DNA from: Massilia sp. UBA2709
Lineage (GTDB): Bacteria > Pseudomonadota > Gammaproteobacteria > Burkholderiales > Burkholderiaceae_D
Length of the DNA stretch: 19,410 bases
Assembly (NCBI GenBank): GCA_002354135.1
Contig: DEKZ01000307.1
Location: forward strand, 1-19,410
Direction: 5' to 3'
Shown here: in pieces, positions 5,850-14,393 of the stretch
How the letters are laid out: every line of letters begins with the position of its first letter
How positions within the stretch are numbered: position 1 is the first letter of the stretch
Position numbers and translations under genes: made by a program
Notes under the pieces: model-generated
Database searches by the model: none
Told to the model about the DNA's origin: nothing
The model's input: only the letters and a program-made list of their open reading frames with translations

Positions 5850-7550
5850 TCAATGCGCGTGCTGCGCCTCCTTCAGGGTATCGATCACATAGCGCGTCAT
5901 GCTGCCGGCCAGCTCGTGTTCGCCGAGGAAGACCTTGCCGCCGGTATCCTCGCGCAGCAGCTCGGCTTCCTGCTCGTTATGCGTGCGCACGACGCAGCGG
6001 ATGCCGGGATTGAGGGCCTTGGCAGTCTCGATCATGGTGCGCACGTGGAAGGTGTCGGGCGTGGCGATCACCAGCACCGCGGCGCGCGCGACGTGCGCCT
6101 GGATCAGCACTGCCGGCTCCGACGCGTCGCCGACCACGGCCGGCTGGTCGCGGCGGCGCAATGCCTCGACGATCTCGCGGTTCTGCTCGGCCACCACGTA
6201 ATGCACGCCCTGGGCCTTGAGGGCGTCGGCGATGCGCCGGCCCACGCGCCCGTAGCCGACCAGCACCACCTGGCCGGTGAGGCGCTCGTGCGGCACGCTC
6301 ATCGGCAGCTCGGCCAGCGGATCGGGCGAGCTTTCGAGTTTGCGCACCAGGTCCGAGTTCTTGCGCAGCCAGCGCTGCAGCGGCTCGATGGCCGTGAACA
6401 GCAGCGGATTGACGGCGATCGAGATGATCGCGCCGGCCAGGATCAGGCTCTGGCCCTCGGGCGGCATGAGTTCCAGCGAAATGCCGAGCGCCGCCAGGAT
6501 GAACGAGAATTCGCCGATCTGCGCGAGGCTCGCCGAGACCGTGATCGCGGTATTCAGGGGATAGCGCAGGGCCAGCACGAGCGCCATCGCGGCGATCGAC
6601 TTGCCGAAGATGATGACGGCGACCACCGCCAGCACGTGCAGCGGTTCCTCGACCAGCACCATCGGGTCGAACAGCATGCCGACCGAGACGAAGAACAGCA
6701 CCGAGAATGCGTCGCGCAGCGGCAGCGACTCCTCGGCGGCGCGGTGCGACAGTTCCGATTCGCGCAGCACCATGCCGGCGAAGAAGGCGCCCAAAGCGAA
6801 GGAGACGCCGAACAGCTCCGAGGAGCCGTAGGCGATGCCGACCGCAGCGGCGATCACGGCCAGCGTGAACAGCTCGCGCGAGGCAGTCTTCGCCACGCGC
6901 CACAGGAACCAGGGAAAGAGCTTGCGCCCGACGAGCAGCATGAAGGCGACAAAGGCGCCAACCTGCAGCAGGGTCGTGCCCAGCGCCGACCACAGCGACT
7001 GGTCGGCGCCCGTGCCCTTGCCGCCGAGGGGACCGGCCAGCGCCGGCAGCAGCACCAGCACCAGGACGGTCACCAGGTCCTCGACCACCAGCCAGCCGAC
7101 CGCGATGCGGCCGTTCATCGAATCGAGCACGCCGCGGCTTTCCAGCGCGCGCAGCAGCACCACGGTGCTGGCCACCGACAGGGCCAGGCCGAACACCAGG
7201 CCTGCGCCCAGGCTCCAGCCCCACAGCTGGGTCATCCCGATGCCCATCGCGGTGGCCACCGCGATCTGCAGGATGGCGCCGGGCAGGGCGATCCTGCGCA
7301 CATCGAGCAGGTCCTTCAGCGAGAAGTGCAAACCTACTCCGAACATCAGCAGCATCACACCGATCTCGGCCAGTTGCGATGCCAGCGACACGTCGGCCAC
7401 GAAACCGGGCGTGGCCGGACCGATCAGGATACCGGCGGCGAGATAGCCGACCAGCGCAGGCAGTTTCAGGCGAATGGCGATCATCCCGAAAATGAGGCCG
7501 AAGCCCAGCGCGGCGGCAATGGTGGTGATCAGACTGAGTTCATGATGCAT
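5850..7550 (-). CDS. ybaL: YbaL/KefC-type CPA2 cation:proton antiporter with TrkA-N domain
   Basis: A 566-residue inner-membrane protein of the monovalent cation:proton antiporter-2 family, expected to exchange K+ (or Na+) for protons. Residues about 6-390 hold a dozen or so hydrophobic helices with the family landmarks PALVGYLAAGILIGP (31-45), LMFGVGLHFSLKDL (68-81), the STVVLLRALE stretch (128-137) and WLVVEDL (153-159), all very like E. coli YbaL. A cytosolic TrkA-N (RCK) domain follows, with the nucleotide-binding GYGRVG at 432-437 and a regulatory C-terminus to 566. E. coli YbaL is about 558 residues, so the gene looks full length. Start: the ATG at 7548-7550 has AAGGAG about eight bases upstream and begins MHHELSLITT, as in YbaL; the frame is open further upstream without a ribosome site. 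It is divergent from the thiolase gene and convergent with the protease across the REP pair. Confidence 0.9.
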   Translation of the reverse strand: MHHELSLITTIAAALGFGLIFGMIAIRLKLPALVGYLAAGILIGPATPGFVADVSLASQLAEIGVMLLMFGVGLHFSLKDLLDVRRIALPGAILQIAVATAMGIGMTQLWGWSLGAGLVFGLALSVASTVVLLRALESRGVLDSMNGRIAVGWLVVEDLVTVLVLVLLPALAGPLGGKGTGADQSLWSALGTTLLQVGAFVAFMLLVGRKLFPWFLWRVAKTASRELFTLAVIAAAVGIAYGSSELFGVSFALGAFFAGMVLRESELSHRAAEESLPLRDAFSVLFFVSVGMLFDPMVLVEEPLHVLAVVAVIIFGKSIAAMALVLALRYPLNTAITVSASLAQIGEFSFILAALGISLELMPPEGQSLILAGAIISIAVNPLLFTAIEPLQRWLRKNSDLVRKLESSPDPLAELPMSVPHERLTGQVVLVGYGRVGRRIADALKAQGVHYVVAEQNREIVEALRRRDQPAVVGDASEPAVLIQAHVARAAVLVIATPDTFHVRTMIETAKALNPGIRCVVRTHNEQEAELLREDTGGKVFLGEHELAGSMTRYVIDTLKEAQHAH

Positions 7551-7584
7551 GCAGTACAGCTCCTTATCAAAGTGAAATCGATCC

Positions 7585-7590
7585 AGTATA
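7585..7590 (-). promoter_or_regulatory. Candidate -10 box for ybaL
   Basis: On the minus strand this reads TATACT, 34 bases before the ybaL start. No -35 hexamer is recognisable at 16-18 bases, so this is only a candidate. Confidence 0.35.
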
Positions 7591-7669
7591 AGCGACGAAG
7601 CCGCCACGCTGGCGAAAAAATAGAGCAGGGCCTCGACCGCCGAAGACCTCCGGCGCGACCGACTCTGTC

Positions 7670-7675
7670 TATAAT
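7670..7675 (+). promoter_or_regulatory. Candidate -10 box for the acyl-CoA gene cluster
   Basis: A perfect TATAAT lies 48 bases before the thiolase start. No good -35 hexamer is visible at normal spacing (GACCTC/CCTCCG there), which suggests a weak or activator-dependent promoter. Transcription would start near 7682. Confidence 0.45.
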
Positions 7676-7723
7676 CAAATGAAAAAATCGGTCATCAAGC
7701 CGCCAACCCACACAGGAGACAAC

Positions 7724-8908
7724 ATGAGCCGCAAGGTATGCGTTACCGGCGTCGGGATGATCCCGTTCGCCAAGCCCGGCGCGTCCGCGCCCTACCACGA
7801 GATGGGGGCAGACGCTGCCCGCGCCGCCCTGCAGGATGCCGGCCTCGCCTACGAGGACATCGAACAGGCCTACGCCGGCTACGTCTACGGCGATTCCACC
7901 TGCGGCCAGAAGGCGCTGTACGGCGTCGGCATGACCGGCATCCCTATCGTCAACGTCAACAACAACTGCTCGACCGGCTCCACGGCCCTGTTCCTGGCGC
8001 GCCAGGCCATCGCCAGCGGCGCGGCCGAATGCTTACTGGTGCTCGGCTTCGAGCAGATGAGCCCCGGCGCCCTCGGCTCGGTCTTCACCGACCGCCCCGC
8101 GCCTTTCGACGATTTCGACGCCGTCACCGACCGCCTGGTCGGCAAGCCCGAGATCCCGCTGGCGCTGCGCTACTTCGGCGGCGCCGGTCTCGCGCACATG
8201 GAAAAATACGGCACGCCGCTCGAAGCCTTTGCCCGCATCCGCGCCAAGGCCAGCCGCCATGCGGTGAACAATCCGCTGGCGCTGTTCCGCAAGGAGGTCA
8301 CGACCCAGGACGTGCTGGACGCGCCGGCGATCTGGCCGGGCGTGATGACGCGCTTGATGGCCTGCCCGCCGACCTGCGGCGCGGCCGCCGCCGTGCTGGT
8401 GTCCGAGGAATTCGCCAGGAAGCGTGGCCTGCGCGCCGATGTCCACATCGCCGCCCAGGCCATGACCACCGACCGCCCCAGCACCTTCGATGCGAACGAC
8501 ATGATGCGCCTGGTCGGCTTTGATATGAGCCGTGAAGCCGCCGCCAAGGTCTACGAGCAGGCCGGCATCGGTCCGGACGAGCTCGACGTCGTCGAGCTGC
8601 ACGACTGCTTCGCCCACAACGAACTGATCACCTATGAAGCCCTGGGCCTGTGCCCGGAGGGGGGCGCCGACAAGTTCATTCTTGAGGGCGACAACACCTA
8701 CGGCGGCAAGGTCGTCACCAACCCCTCGGGCGGGCTGCTCTCGAAAGGCCACCCGCTGGGCGCGACCGGCCTGGCGCAATGCTTCGAGCTGACCCACCAG
8801 CTGCGCGGCACGGCCGGTGCACGCCAGGTCGAGGGCGCGCGCACGGCGCTGCAGCACAACCTGGGCCTGGGCGGCGCCTGCGTCGTCACCATGTACCGCG
8901 CAGGCTGA
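7724..8908 (+). CDS. SCP-x-type thiolase (acetyl-CoA acetyltransferase / lipid-transfer-like thiolase)
   Basis: A 394-residue cytoplasmic thiolase that should cleave 3-oxoacyl-CoA with CoA in beta-oxidation. It belongs to the sterol-carrier-protein-x branch rather than the FadA branch: the nucleophile lies in NVNNNCSTGSTALF (Cys82), the HDCF box characteristic of SCP-x thiolases is at 293-296 (VELHDCFAHNEL), GHPLGATG holds His343, and GLGGAC holds the second cysteine, Cys386. It has no C-terminal SCP2 lipid-binding domain. The start at 7724 follows an AGGAGA ribosome site; an in-frame ATG at 7679 would add 15 polar residues and overlap the promoter. The dehydrogenase starts ten bases after its stop, so the two are very likely cotranscribed. 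In animals SCP-x cleaves 3-oxo products of 2-methyl-branched acyl-CoAs, which fits the racemase downstream. The exact substrate is unknown. Confidence 0.88.
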   Translation: MSRKVCVTGVGMIPFAKPGASAPYHEMGADAARAALQDAGLAYEDIEQAYAGYVYGDSTCGQKALYGVGMTGIPIVNVNNNCSTGSTALFLARQAIASGAAECLLVLGFEQMSPGALGSVFTDRPAPFDDFDAVTDRLVGKPEIPLALRYFGGAGLAHMEKYGTPLEAFARIRAKASRHAVNNPLALFRKEVTTQDVLDAPAIWPGVMTRLMACPPTCGAAAAVLVSEEFARKRGLRADVHIAAQAMTTDRPSTFDANDMMRLVGFDMSREAAAKVYEQAGIGPDELDVVELHDCFAHNELITYEALGLCPEGGADKFILEGDNTYGGKVVTNPSGGLLSKGHPLGATGLAQCFELTHQLRGTAGARQVEGARTALQHNLGLGGACVVTMYRAG

Positions 8909-8918
8909 GGAGGCATCG

Positions 8919-10091
8919 ATGGAGTTGATGACGCCTTCCTGGAGCAACCCGGAGCTGGAATCCTTCCGCGACGCCGTGCGCCGTTTCGTGGCCAGCGAGA
9001 TCGCCCCGCACGGCGAACGCTGGCGCGAACAGCAGCACGTCGACCGCGACCTTTGGCGCAAGGCCGGAGAAATGGGCTTGCTGGCGGCCGACATCCCCGA
9101 GGAATACGGCGGCGCGGGCGGCAGCTTCGCCCACATGGCCGTGGTGTTCGAGGAGCTCGGCTATGCCGGCGACATGGCCTTTGGCTTGCACGTGCACGCC
9201 ATCGTCGCCCACTACCTGCTGAACCAGGGCACCGAGGAGCAGAAGCGCCACTACCTGCCGAAGCTCGCCAGCGGCGAGATGGTCGCGGCGATCGCCATGT
9301 CGGAACCGGGCGCAGGTTCCGACCTGAAGGGGATCCGCACCACGGCCGTGCGCAGCGAGGGCGGTGGGGGCGGTTATCGCCTGAACGGCTCCAAGACCTT
9401 CATCTCGAACGGCTACCTGGCCGACCTGATCCTGGTGGTGGCCAAGACCGATCCCGCCGCCGGCGCCAAGGGCATTTCGCTGATGCTGCTGGAAACCCGC
9501 GAGGCGTCGGGAGAAAAGCATAAAGCGGGCTTCCGGGTCGGCCGCATCCTGGAAAAGGTCGGGCAGAAGGGCCAGGATACCTGCGAGCTGTTCTTCGACG
9601 ATGCGCACGTGCCGCTGGCGAACGTGCTGGGTGGCGAAGAGGGCAGGGGCTTCGCCCAGCTGATGACCGAGCTGCCGTACGAACGCACCATCATCGGCGT
9701 GGCCGGCGTCGCCGCCATCGAGCGCGCGCTGCGCCTCACGGCCCTGCACGCGAAGGAGCGCAAGGCCTTCGGCCAGGCGCTGATCGAGATGCAGAACACC
9801 CGTTTCGTGCTGGCCGAGATCAAGACCGAAGCCACGGTGGCGCGCATCTTCATCGACCGCTGCGTCGAAGACATGCTGGCGGGTCGCATGGATACCGTGC
9901 GCGCCTCGATGGCGAAGTACTGGATCTCGGATTTGCAGTGCAAGGTCGTCGACCAGTGCGTCCAGCTGTTCGGCGGCTACGGCTACATGCTCGAATACCC
10001 GATCGCCCAGATGTACGTCGACGCCCGCGTCCAGCGTATCTACGGCGGCGCCAACGAGATCATGAAAGAGATCATCGCCCGCTCGTTGTGA
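8919..10091 (+). CDS. Acyl-CoA dehydrogenase (long-chain type)
   Basis: A 390-residue FAD enzyme that introduces the 2,3-double bond into an acyl-CoA and passes electrons to electron-transfer flavoprotein. N-terminal helical domain about 10-122, beta domain with the flavin signature AMSEPGAGSD (126-135) and NGSKTFISNG (156-165), and C-terminal helical domain from about 240. The catalytic base is probably Glu255 in LPYERTIIG, as in the LCAD/isovaleryl-CoA dehydrogenase subgroup, because the C-terminal motif reads IYGGANEIMKEIIARSL, with Gly where medium/short-chain enzymes have the catalytic Glu (YEGT). The start at 8919 follows a GAGGAGG ribosome site ten bases beyond the thiolase stop; the frame's upstream ATG at 8817 lies inside the thiolase gene. 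Length is typical. Likely second gene of the operon. The chain length and branching of its substrate cannot be read from sequence. Confidence 0.88.
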   Translation: MELMTPSWSNPELESFRDAVRRFVASEIAPHGERWREQQHVDRDLWRKAGEMGLLAADIPEEYGGAGGSFAHMAVVFEELGYAGDMAFGLHVHAIVAHYLLNQGTEEQKRHYLPKLASGEMVAAIAMSEPGAGSDLKGIRTTAVRSEGGGGGYRLNGSKTFISNGYLADLILVVAKTDPAAGAKGISLMLLETREASGEKHKAGFRVGRILEKVGQKGQDTCELFFDDAHVPLANVLGGEEGRGFAQLMTELPYERTIIGVAGVAAIERALRLTALHAKERKAFGQALIEMQNTRFVLAEIKTEATVARIFIDRCVEDMLAGRMDTVRASMAKYWISDLQCKVVDQCVQLFGGYGYMLEYPIAQMYVDARVQRIYGGANEIMKEIIARSL

Positions 10092-10105
10092 CGGCTGTGT
10101 TTTTC

Positions 10106-10129
10106 GTAGGGTGGACTCCCGAGTCCACG
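10106..10129 (+). repeat. GTAG-type REP palindrome
   Basis: A 24-base unit with head GTAGGG and a stem GTGGACT...AGTCCAC around a four-base loop. It shares head and architecture with the copies at 5597 and 5771, but the inner stem bases differ on both arms so that pairing is kept. It begins 14 bases after the dehydrogenase stop codon. Confidence 0.75.
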
Positions 10130-10161
10130 CCGTCCAGAGCGCAATCAGCCTGAAAACGATC

Positions 10162-10185
10162 GTAGGGTGGGTTCTCGAACCCACC
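10162..10185 (+). repeat. GTAG-type REP palindrome, second tandem copy
   Basis: A 24-base unit, head GTAGGG, stem GTGGGTT...AACCCAC around CTCG, in the same orientation as the copy at 10106 and 32 bases after it. Again the stem differs from the other copies by paired changes. It ends 34 bases before the racemase start, so both units lie inside the presumed operon and could set differential mRNA stability or termination. Confidence 0.75.
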
Positions 10186-10219
10186 TGGTCTCACCTTATC
10201 CCGAGCTGGAGGATATTCA

Positions 10220-11371
<1,152 letters not shown>

Positions 11372-11405
11372 GATTGCTACGGTAGAGATTTTTTACCATA
11401 GCGGA

Positions 11406-12674
11406 ATGACCAAAGAACGCGAACTCGAACAATCGAAACGGCTGGCGCTGTCGTTCTTCATCGGCGCGGCCGCCCTGTTCGTGCTGAGTTTTTTCCTGCC
11501 GCAGAACTGGTGGACAGGCTTGCTGAAAGCGTTTTCCGAGGCGGCGATGGTCGGCGCATTGGCGGACTGGTTCGCGGTGGTGGCGCTCTTCAGGCGCATT
11601 CCCATTCCCATCGTCTCGCGCCATACCGAAATCATCCCGCAAAACAAGGTCAAGATCGCCGATAACCTCGCGCTCTTCGTGCGCGAGAAATTCCTCGATA
11701 CCGAATCGATCGTCGGCCTGATCCGCAAGCACGACCCGGCGCAGAAAGTCGCCGATTGGCTGGTCAAACCGAGCAATACCGGCCGCATGGGCGAATACCT
11801 GGTGAAACTCGCCTCCTGGATGCTCGACTTTACTGAAGACACGGCCGTGCAGAATTTCCTGCGCAAGGCCGTGCATTCGATGGTGAAGAGTGTCGATTTG
11901 TCGAAGTCGGCCGGCACCATCCTGGAAAGCCTGACGCGCGGAGGGCGGCATCAGGAATTGCTCAACGAAGGCATTCACCAGCTCGCGAAACTGCTGGATA
12001 ACGAGGAAACGCAATCCTATATTTCGCAGGGCATCGTCGACTGGCTCAAGGACGAATACGCCTTCATCGAGCGCATGCTGCCCTCCGAACTGATCGGGCG
12101 AAAAGGGGCCGACATCGCGGTGCGCCTGGCATCGGGCATCCTGAACAAGGTGAGCGAGGACCCGGACCACCCGCTGCGCCAGCGTTTCGACGTCTTTACC
12201 AGGGAATTCATCGAGCGCCTGAAGGCCGATCCGGCATTCGCCGCGCGCAGCGAAGAAATCAAGAACTATCTGCTGAACGACGAAGCCCTGAATACTTACC
12301 TGGCTTCGCTCTGGAACGATCTGCGCGACTGGATGAAAAAGGATTTGCAGAGCGAAGGCTCGATGCTGCGCGGACGCATCGAAGCGACCGGGGCCTGGCT
12401 GGGGCAGACCCTGGCCGAGGACCCGCAATTGCGCCAGTCGCTGAACGAGAACCTGGAACTGGCCGCGCGTTCGGCCGCGCCCGAATTCGCGGTCTACCTG
12501 ACCCGGCATATCGCCGACACCGTGAAAAACTGGGACAGCGGCGAGATGTCGGAACAGATCGAACTGAATATCGGCAAGGACCTGCAATTCATCCGCATCA
12601 ACGGCACGGTGGTGGGTGGCCTGATTGGCGTCACCCTGTATCTGCTGTCCTCGCTGCCGGGTATGATGCAATAA
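11406..12674 (+). CDS. DUF445 family membrane-associated protein (YjiN-like)
   Basis: A 422-residue protein matching the DUF445 family, of which E. coli YjiN (about 426 residues) is a member; its function is not known to me. An N-terminal hydrophobic segment lies at about residues 13-30 (FFIGAAALFVLSFFL), followed by the family-typical ADWFAVVALFRRIPIPI stretch (about 54-70) and HTEIIPQNK. The central 300 residues are amphipathic and charged, predicted helical. A second hydrophobic segment closes the protein (VVGGLIGVTLYLLSS, about 402-416). Both ends therefore sit in the inner membrane with a large helical middle. It starts 34 bases after the racemase stop with only a weak ribosome site (GCGGA), so it may be read through from the acyl-CoA operon, though no functional link is apparent. 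The base composition is like its neighbours. Confidence 0.85.
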   Translation: MTKERELEQSKRLALSFFIGAAALFVLSFFLPQNWWTGLLKAFSEAAMVGALADWFAVVALFRRIPIPIVSRHTEIIPQNKVKIADNLALFVREKFLDTESIVGLIRKHDPAQKVADWLVKPSNTGRMGEYLVKLASWMLDFTEDTAVQNFLRKAVHSMVKSVDLSKSAGTILESLTRGGRHQELLNEGIHQLAKLLDNEETQSYISQGIVDWLKDEYAFIERMLPSELIGRKGADIAVRLASGILNKVSEDPDHPLRQRFDVFTREFIERLKADPAFAARSEEIKNYLLNDEALNTYLASLWNDLRDWMKKDLQSEGSMLRGRIEATGAWLGQTLAEDPQLRQSLNENLELAARSAAPEFAVYLTRHIADTVKNWDSGEMSEQIELNIGKDLQFIRINGTVVGGLIGVTLYLLSSLPGMMQ

Positions 12675-12757
12675 GCCTGAAATAAGCACTGAACGCGGCG
12701 TCATGCCCGATGCGGCGGTAGTACTATTGGCTCATCCATCAACGGCAGGGGAAAGCA

Positions 12758-13066
12758 ATGGAACAAGCGCTGGACGCGTGGCTTGCCGCGCACCCGGAAA
12801 TCGAAGCCGTGCCAGGACGCGACCTGTTCATCGTCGCGCGTTATCTCGTTCCGATGGAAGCGGCCCTGATGCAGGGCTGCCTGGAAGCGTCCGGCATTCC
12901 GGCCGTGCTGGCCGATGCCCACCTGATGCAGACCGATCTGCTGCTGGCGCCGGCGTTGGGCGGCGTACGCATCCTGGTGCCGGCGACTTACCTGCAGCAG
13001 GCGCAGGCGGTGATCGAGGCTTTTGGGCGCGGCGAATTCGAGCTCGACGAAAACGTGGACGTTTGA
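12758..13066 (+). CDS. DUF2007-like small signal-transducing-type protein
   Basis: A 102-residue soluble protein. The middle, LFIVARYLVPMEAALMQGCLEASGIPAVLADAHL followed by GVRILVPATYLQQAQAVIEAF (described here in parts), has the beta-alpha-beta layout of the DUF2007 'putative signal transducing protein' family, which resembles PII-like or ACT-sized domains. Function is unknown. The first 20 residues and the acidic tail (ELDENVDV) lie outside the domain. A strong ribosome site (AGGGGA) precedes the ATG at 12758. It follows the DUF445 gene by 83 bases in the same direction and is closed by the hairpin at 13098-13123, which works in both directions. A longer overlapping frame from 12703 in another phase is a shadow. 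Confidence 0.7.
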   Translation: MEQALDAWLAAHPEIEAVPGRDLFIVARYLVPMEAALMQGCLEASGIPAVLADAHLMQTDLLLAPALGGVRILVPATYLQQAQAVIEAFGRGEFELDENVDV

Positions 13067-13092
13067 ACGGAGCACGGCGGTCGCCGAAAACC

Positions 13093-13123
13093 AAAAAGCC
13101 GCCGACTCTTGCGAACCGGCGGC
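13093..13123 (-). terminator. Intrinsic terminator after the tRNA-Met pair, probably bidirectional
   Basis: GCCGCCG (13098-13104) pairs with CGGCGGC (13117-13123) around a 12-base loop. Read on the minus strand it is followed by TTTTTGGTTTT and ends the tRNA transcript; on the plus strand the tail is TTCTGTATTT and may serve the DUF2007-like gene. Confidence 0.85.
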
Positions 13124-13132
13124 TTCTGTATT

Positions 13133-13209
13133 TGGTGGTGATAGGTGGACTTGAACCACCGACCCCAGCATTATGAGTGCTGTGCTCTAACCAGCTGAGC
13201 TATATCACC
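13133..13209 (-). tRNA. tRNA-Met (CAT), elongator, downstream copy
   Basis: A 77-base cloverleaf with encoded CCA: acceptor GGTGATA/TATCACC, D stem GCTC/GAGC, anticodon stem CAGCA/TGCTG with loop CTCATAA (anticodon CAT), T stem GGTGG/CCACC with loop TTCAAGT. A paired first base (G1-C72) rules out the initiator. The anticodon arm and GGGTC variable loop resemble E. coli elongator tRNA-Met more than the lysidine-modified tRNA-Ile(CAT). It is identical to the copy at 13269-13345. Confidence 0.93.
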
Positions 13210-13217
13210 GAAACGGG

Positions 13218-13256
13218 GTAAAACAAAATGGCTTGACTCGCGTGAGCCAAGCCATT
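13218..13256 (-). terminator. Intrinsic terminator between the two tRNA-Met genes
   Basis: AATGGCTTG (13227-13235 on the plus strand) pairs with CAAGCCATT (13248-13256), with an additional inner CTC/GAG pairing. On the minus strand the stem is followed by TTTGTTTT. It directly follows the upstream tRNA copy, so only part of the transcripts should reach the second tRNA, or the second has its own promoter. Confidence 0.75.
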
Positions 13257-13268
13257 CGTCTGAATTCC

Positions 13269-13345
13269 TGGTGGTGATAGGTGGACTTGAACCACCGACC
13301 CCAGCATTATGAGTGCTGTGCTCTAACCAGCTGAGCTATATCACC
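13269..13345 (-). tRNA. tRNA-Met (CAT), elongator, upstream copy
   Basis: Same 77-base sequence as the copy at 13133-13209, with all stems intact and CCA encoded. On the minus strand this is the promoter-proximal gene. The 59-base spacer to the second copy contains a terminator hairpin. Confidence 0.93.
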
Positions 13346-13357
13346 AAAGCGAACGAC

Positions 13358-13386
13358 ATTATCCAAGGCGGCGGCTGTGCTGTCAA
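13358..13386 (-). promoter_or_regulatory. Near-consensus sigma-70 promoter of the tRNA-Met genes
   Basis: On the minus strand TTGACA (13381-13386), a 17-base spacer and GATAAT (13358-13363). Transcription would start about 6-7 bases before the mature tRNA end at 13345. A perfect -35 with ideal spacing fits a strong stable-RNA promoter. Confidence 0.85.
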
Positions 13387-13425
13387 GGCTACTGCCTTCA
13401 ATCAAGCGGCTTTTTTGTTGCTGTG

Positions 13426-14388
13426 CTAATCAGGCAAGCCATCCAGGTGGCGCAGGATCTCGCCGGCCGGATCGCGTCCGAGGAAATCGACGACGATCCG
13501 GTCCGGCATGGAACGCAGCCAGGTCAGCTGGCGCTTGGCGAGCTGGCGCGTGGCGATGATGCCGGTTTCGCGCAAGCCGGCGCGGTCGATCTTGCCGTCC
13601 AGGTAATCCCAGCTCTGGCGGTAGCCGACGCAGCGCATCGAGGGCAGGTTCGGCGACAGGTCGCCGCGTGCGCGCAAACGCGCCACTTCCGCCACGATGC
13701 CCGTGTCGTCGGACTCGCCCAGCATCTGGTCGAAACGCAGCGCGATCCGCTTGTGCAGCACGCTGCGGTCCGGCGTTTCCAGCGCGAACGAGACCAGGTT
13801 GAACGGCAGCTCGGGCTTTTCGCGCCGGGCCAGCAGTGCCGACATTGGCTTGCCCGACAGTTCGATGATCTCGAGTGCGCGGTTGATGCGCTGGGCGTCG
13901 TTCGGCGCCAGGCGCTCGGCCGTCACCGGATCGAGCGCGCGCAGCCTGGCGTGCATGCCCGGCCAGCCGATGCGGGCCGCTTCCTCGTCGATGCGGGCGC
14001 GCACGGCGGCGTCGGCGGTGGGCAGGTCGTCCAGGCCGTCGGTCAGGCCCTTGAAGTACATCATCGTGCCGCCCACCAGCAGCGGCAGCTTGCCGCGAGC
14101 CGTGATCTCGTCGACCAGGCGCAGGGTGTCGTTGCGGAACTGCATTACCGAATAGGCGTCGAGCGGGTCGATGATGTCGATCAGGTGGTGCGGCACGGCG
14201 GCCAGTTCCTCGACACTCGGTTTCGCGGTGCCGATGTCCATCTCGCGGTAGACCAGGGCCGAGTCGACCGAGATGATCTCGACCGGGCGCTCGCGCGCGA
14301 TGGCGAGGGCAGCCGCGGTCTTGCCCGACGCGGTCGGGCCCATGATCGCCACGGCCAGCGGCCGGGCGCCTTGTTCTTTGTCTTGCAT
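13426..14388 (-). CDS. miaA: tRNA dimethylallyltransferase MiaA
   Basis: A 320-residue cytoplasmic enzyme that adds a dimethylallyl group to N6 of adenosine-37 in tRNAs reading codons that begin with U. The P-loop GPTASGKT is at residues 17-24, the catalytic Asp42 sits in SVDSALVYREMDIGTAKPS (40-58), and family motifs DAQRINRALEI and CVGYRQ follow. Length is normal. The ATG at 14388 begins just before the P-loop region; the open frame further upstream overlaps mutL and is not needed. It starts five bases after the mutL stop codon on the same strand, so it is translated from the mutL message, the usual mutL-miaA arrangement. The downstream end lies 40 bases from the tRNA-Met promoter with no clear terminator between. 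Confidence 0.95.
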   Translation of the reverse strand: MQDKEQGARPLAVAIMGPTASGKTAAALAIARERPVEIISVDSALVYREMDIGTAKPSVEELAAVPHHLIDIIDPLDAYSVMQFRNDTLRLVDEITARGKLPLLVGGTMMYFKGLTDGLDDLPTADAAVRARIDEEAARIGWPGMHARLRALDPVTAERLAPNDAQRINRALEIIELSGKPMSALLARREKPELPFNLVSFALETPDRSVLHKRIALRFDQMLGESDDTGIVAEVARLRARGDLSPNLPSMRCVGYRQSWDYLDGKIDRAGLRETGIIATRQLAKRQLTWLRSMPDRIVVDFLGRDPAGEILRHLDGLPD

Positions 14389-14393
14389 ATTTC

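Noticed and set aside
5814..7682. A 622-codon open frame antisense to ybaL
   Set aside because: Its product is almost entirely His, Gln, Arg and Asp, typical of an antisense shadow, whereas the minus strand encodes a complete YbaL.
11381..11397. GGTA...TACC hairpin with a T-run between the racemase and DUF445 genes
   Set aside because: Only four base pairs, and the T-run lies inside the loop rather than after the stem, so it is not a terminator.
12703..13176. A 157-codon plus-strand frame overlapping the DUF2007-like gene and terminator
   Set aside because: Arg/Ala/Gly-rich, reads through the terminator and into the tRNA, and has no ribosome site. The 12758 frame has both a ribosome site and a family fold.
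13133..13345. Direct repeats with a spacer as a possible CRISPR unit
   Set aside because: The two 77-base repeats fold as complete tRNAs with CCA ends. There are only two copies and no cas genes.
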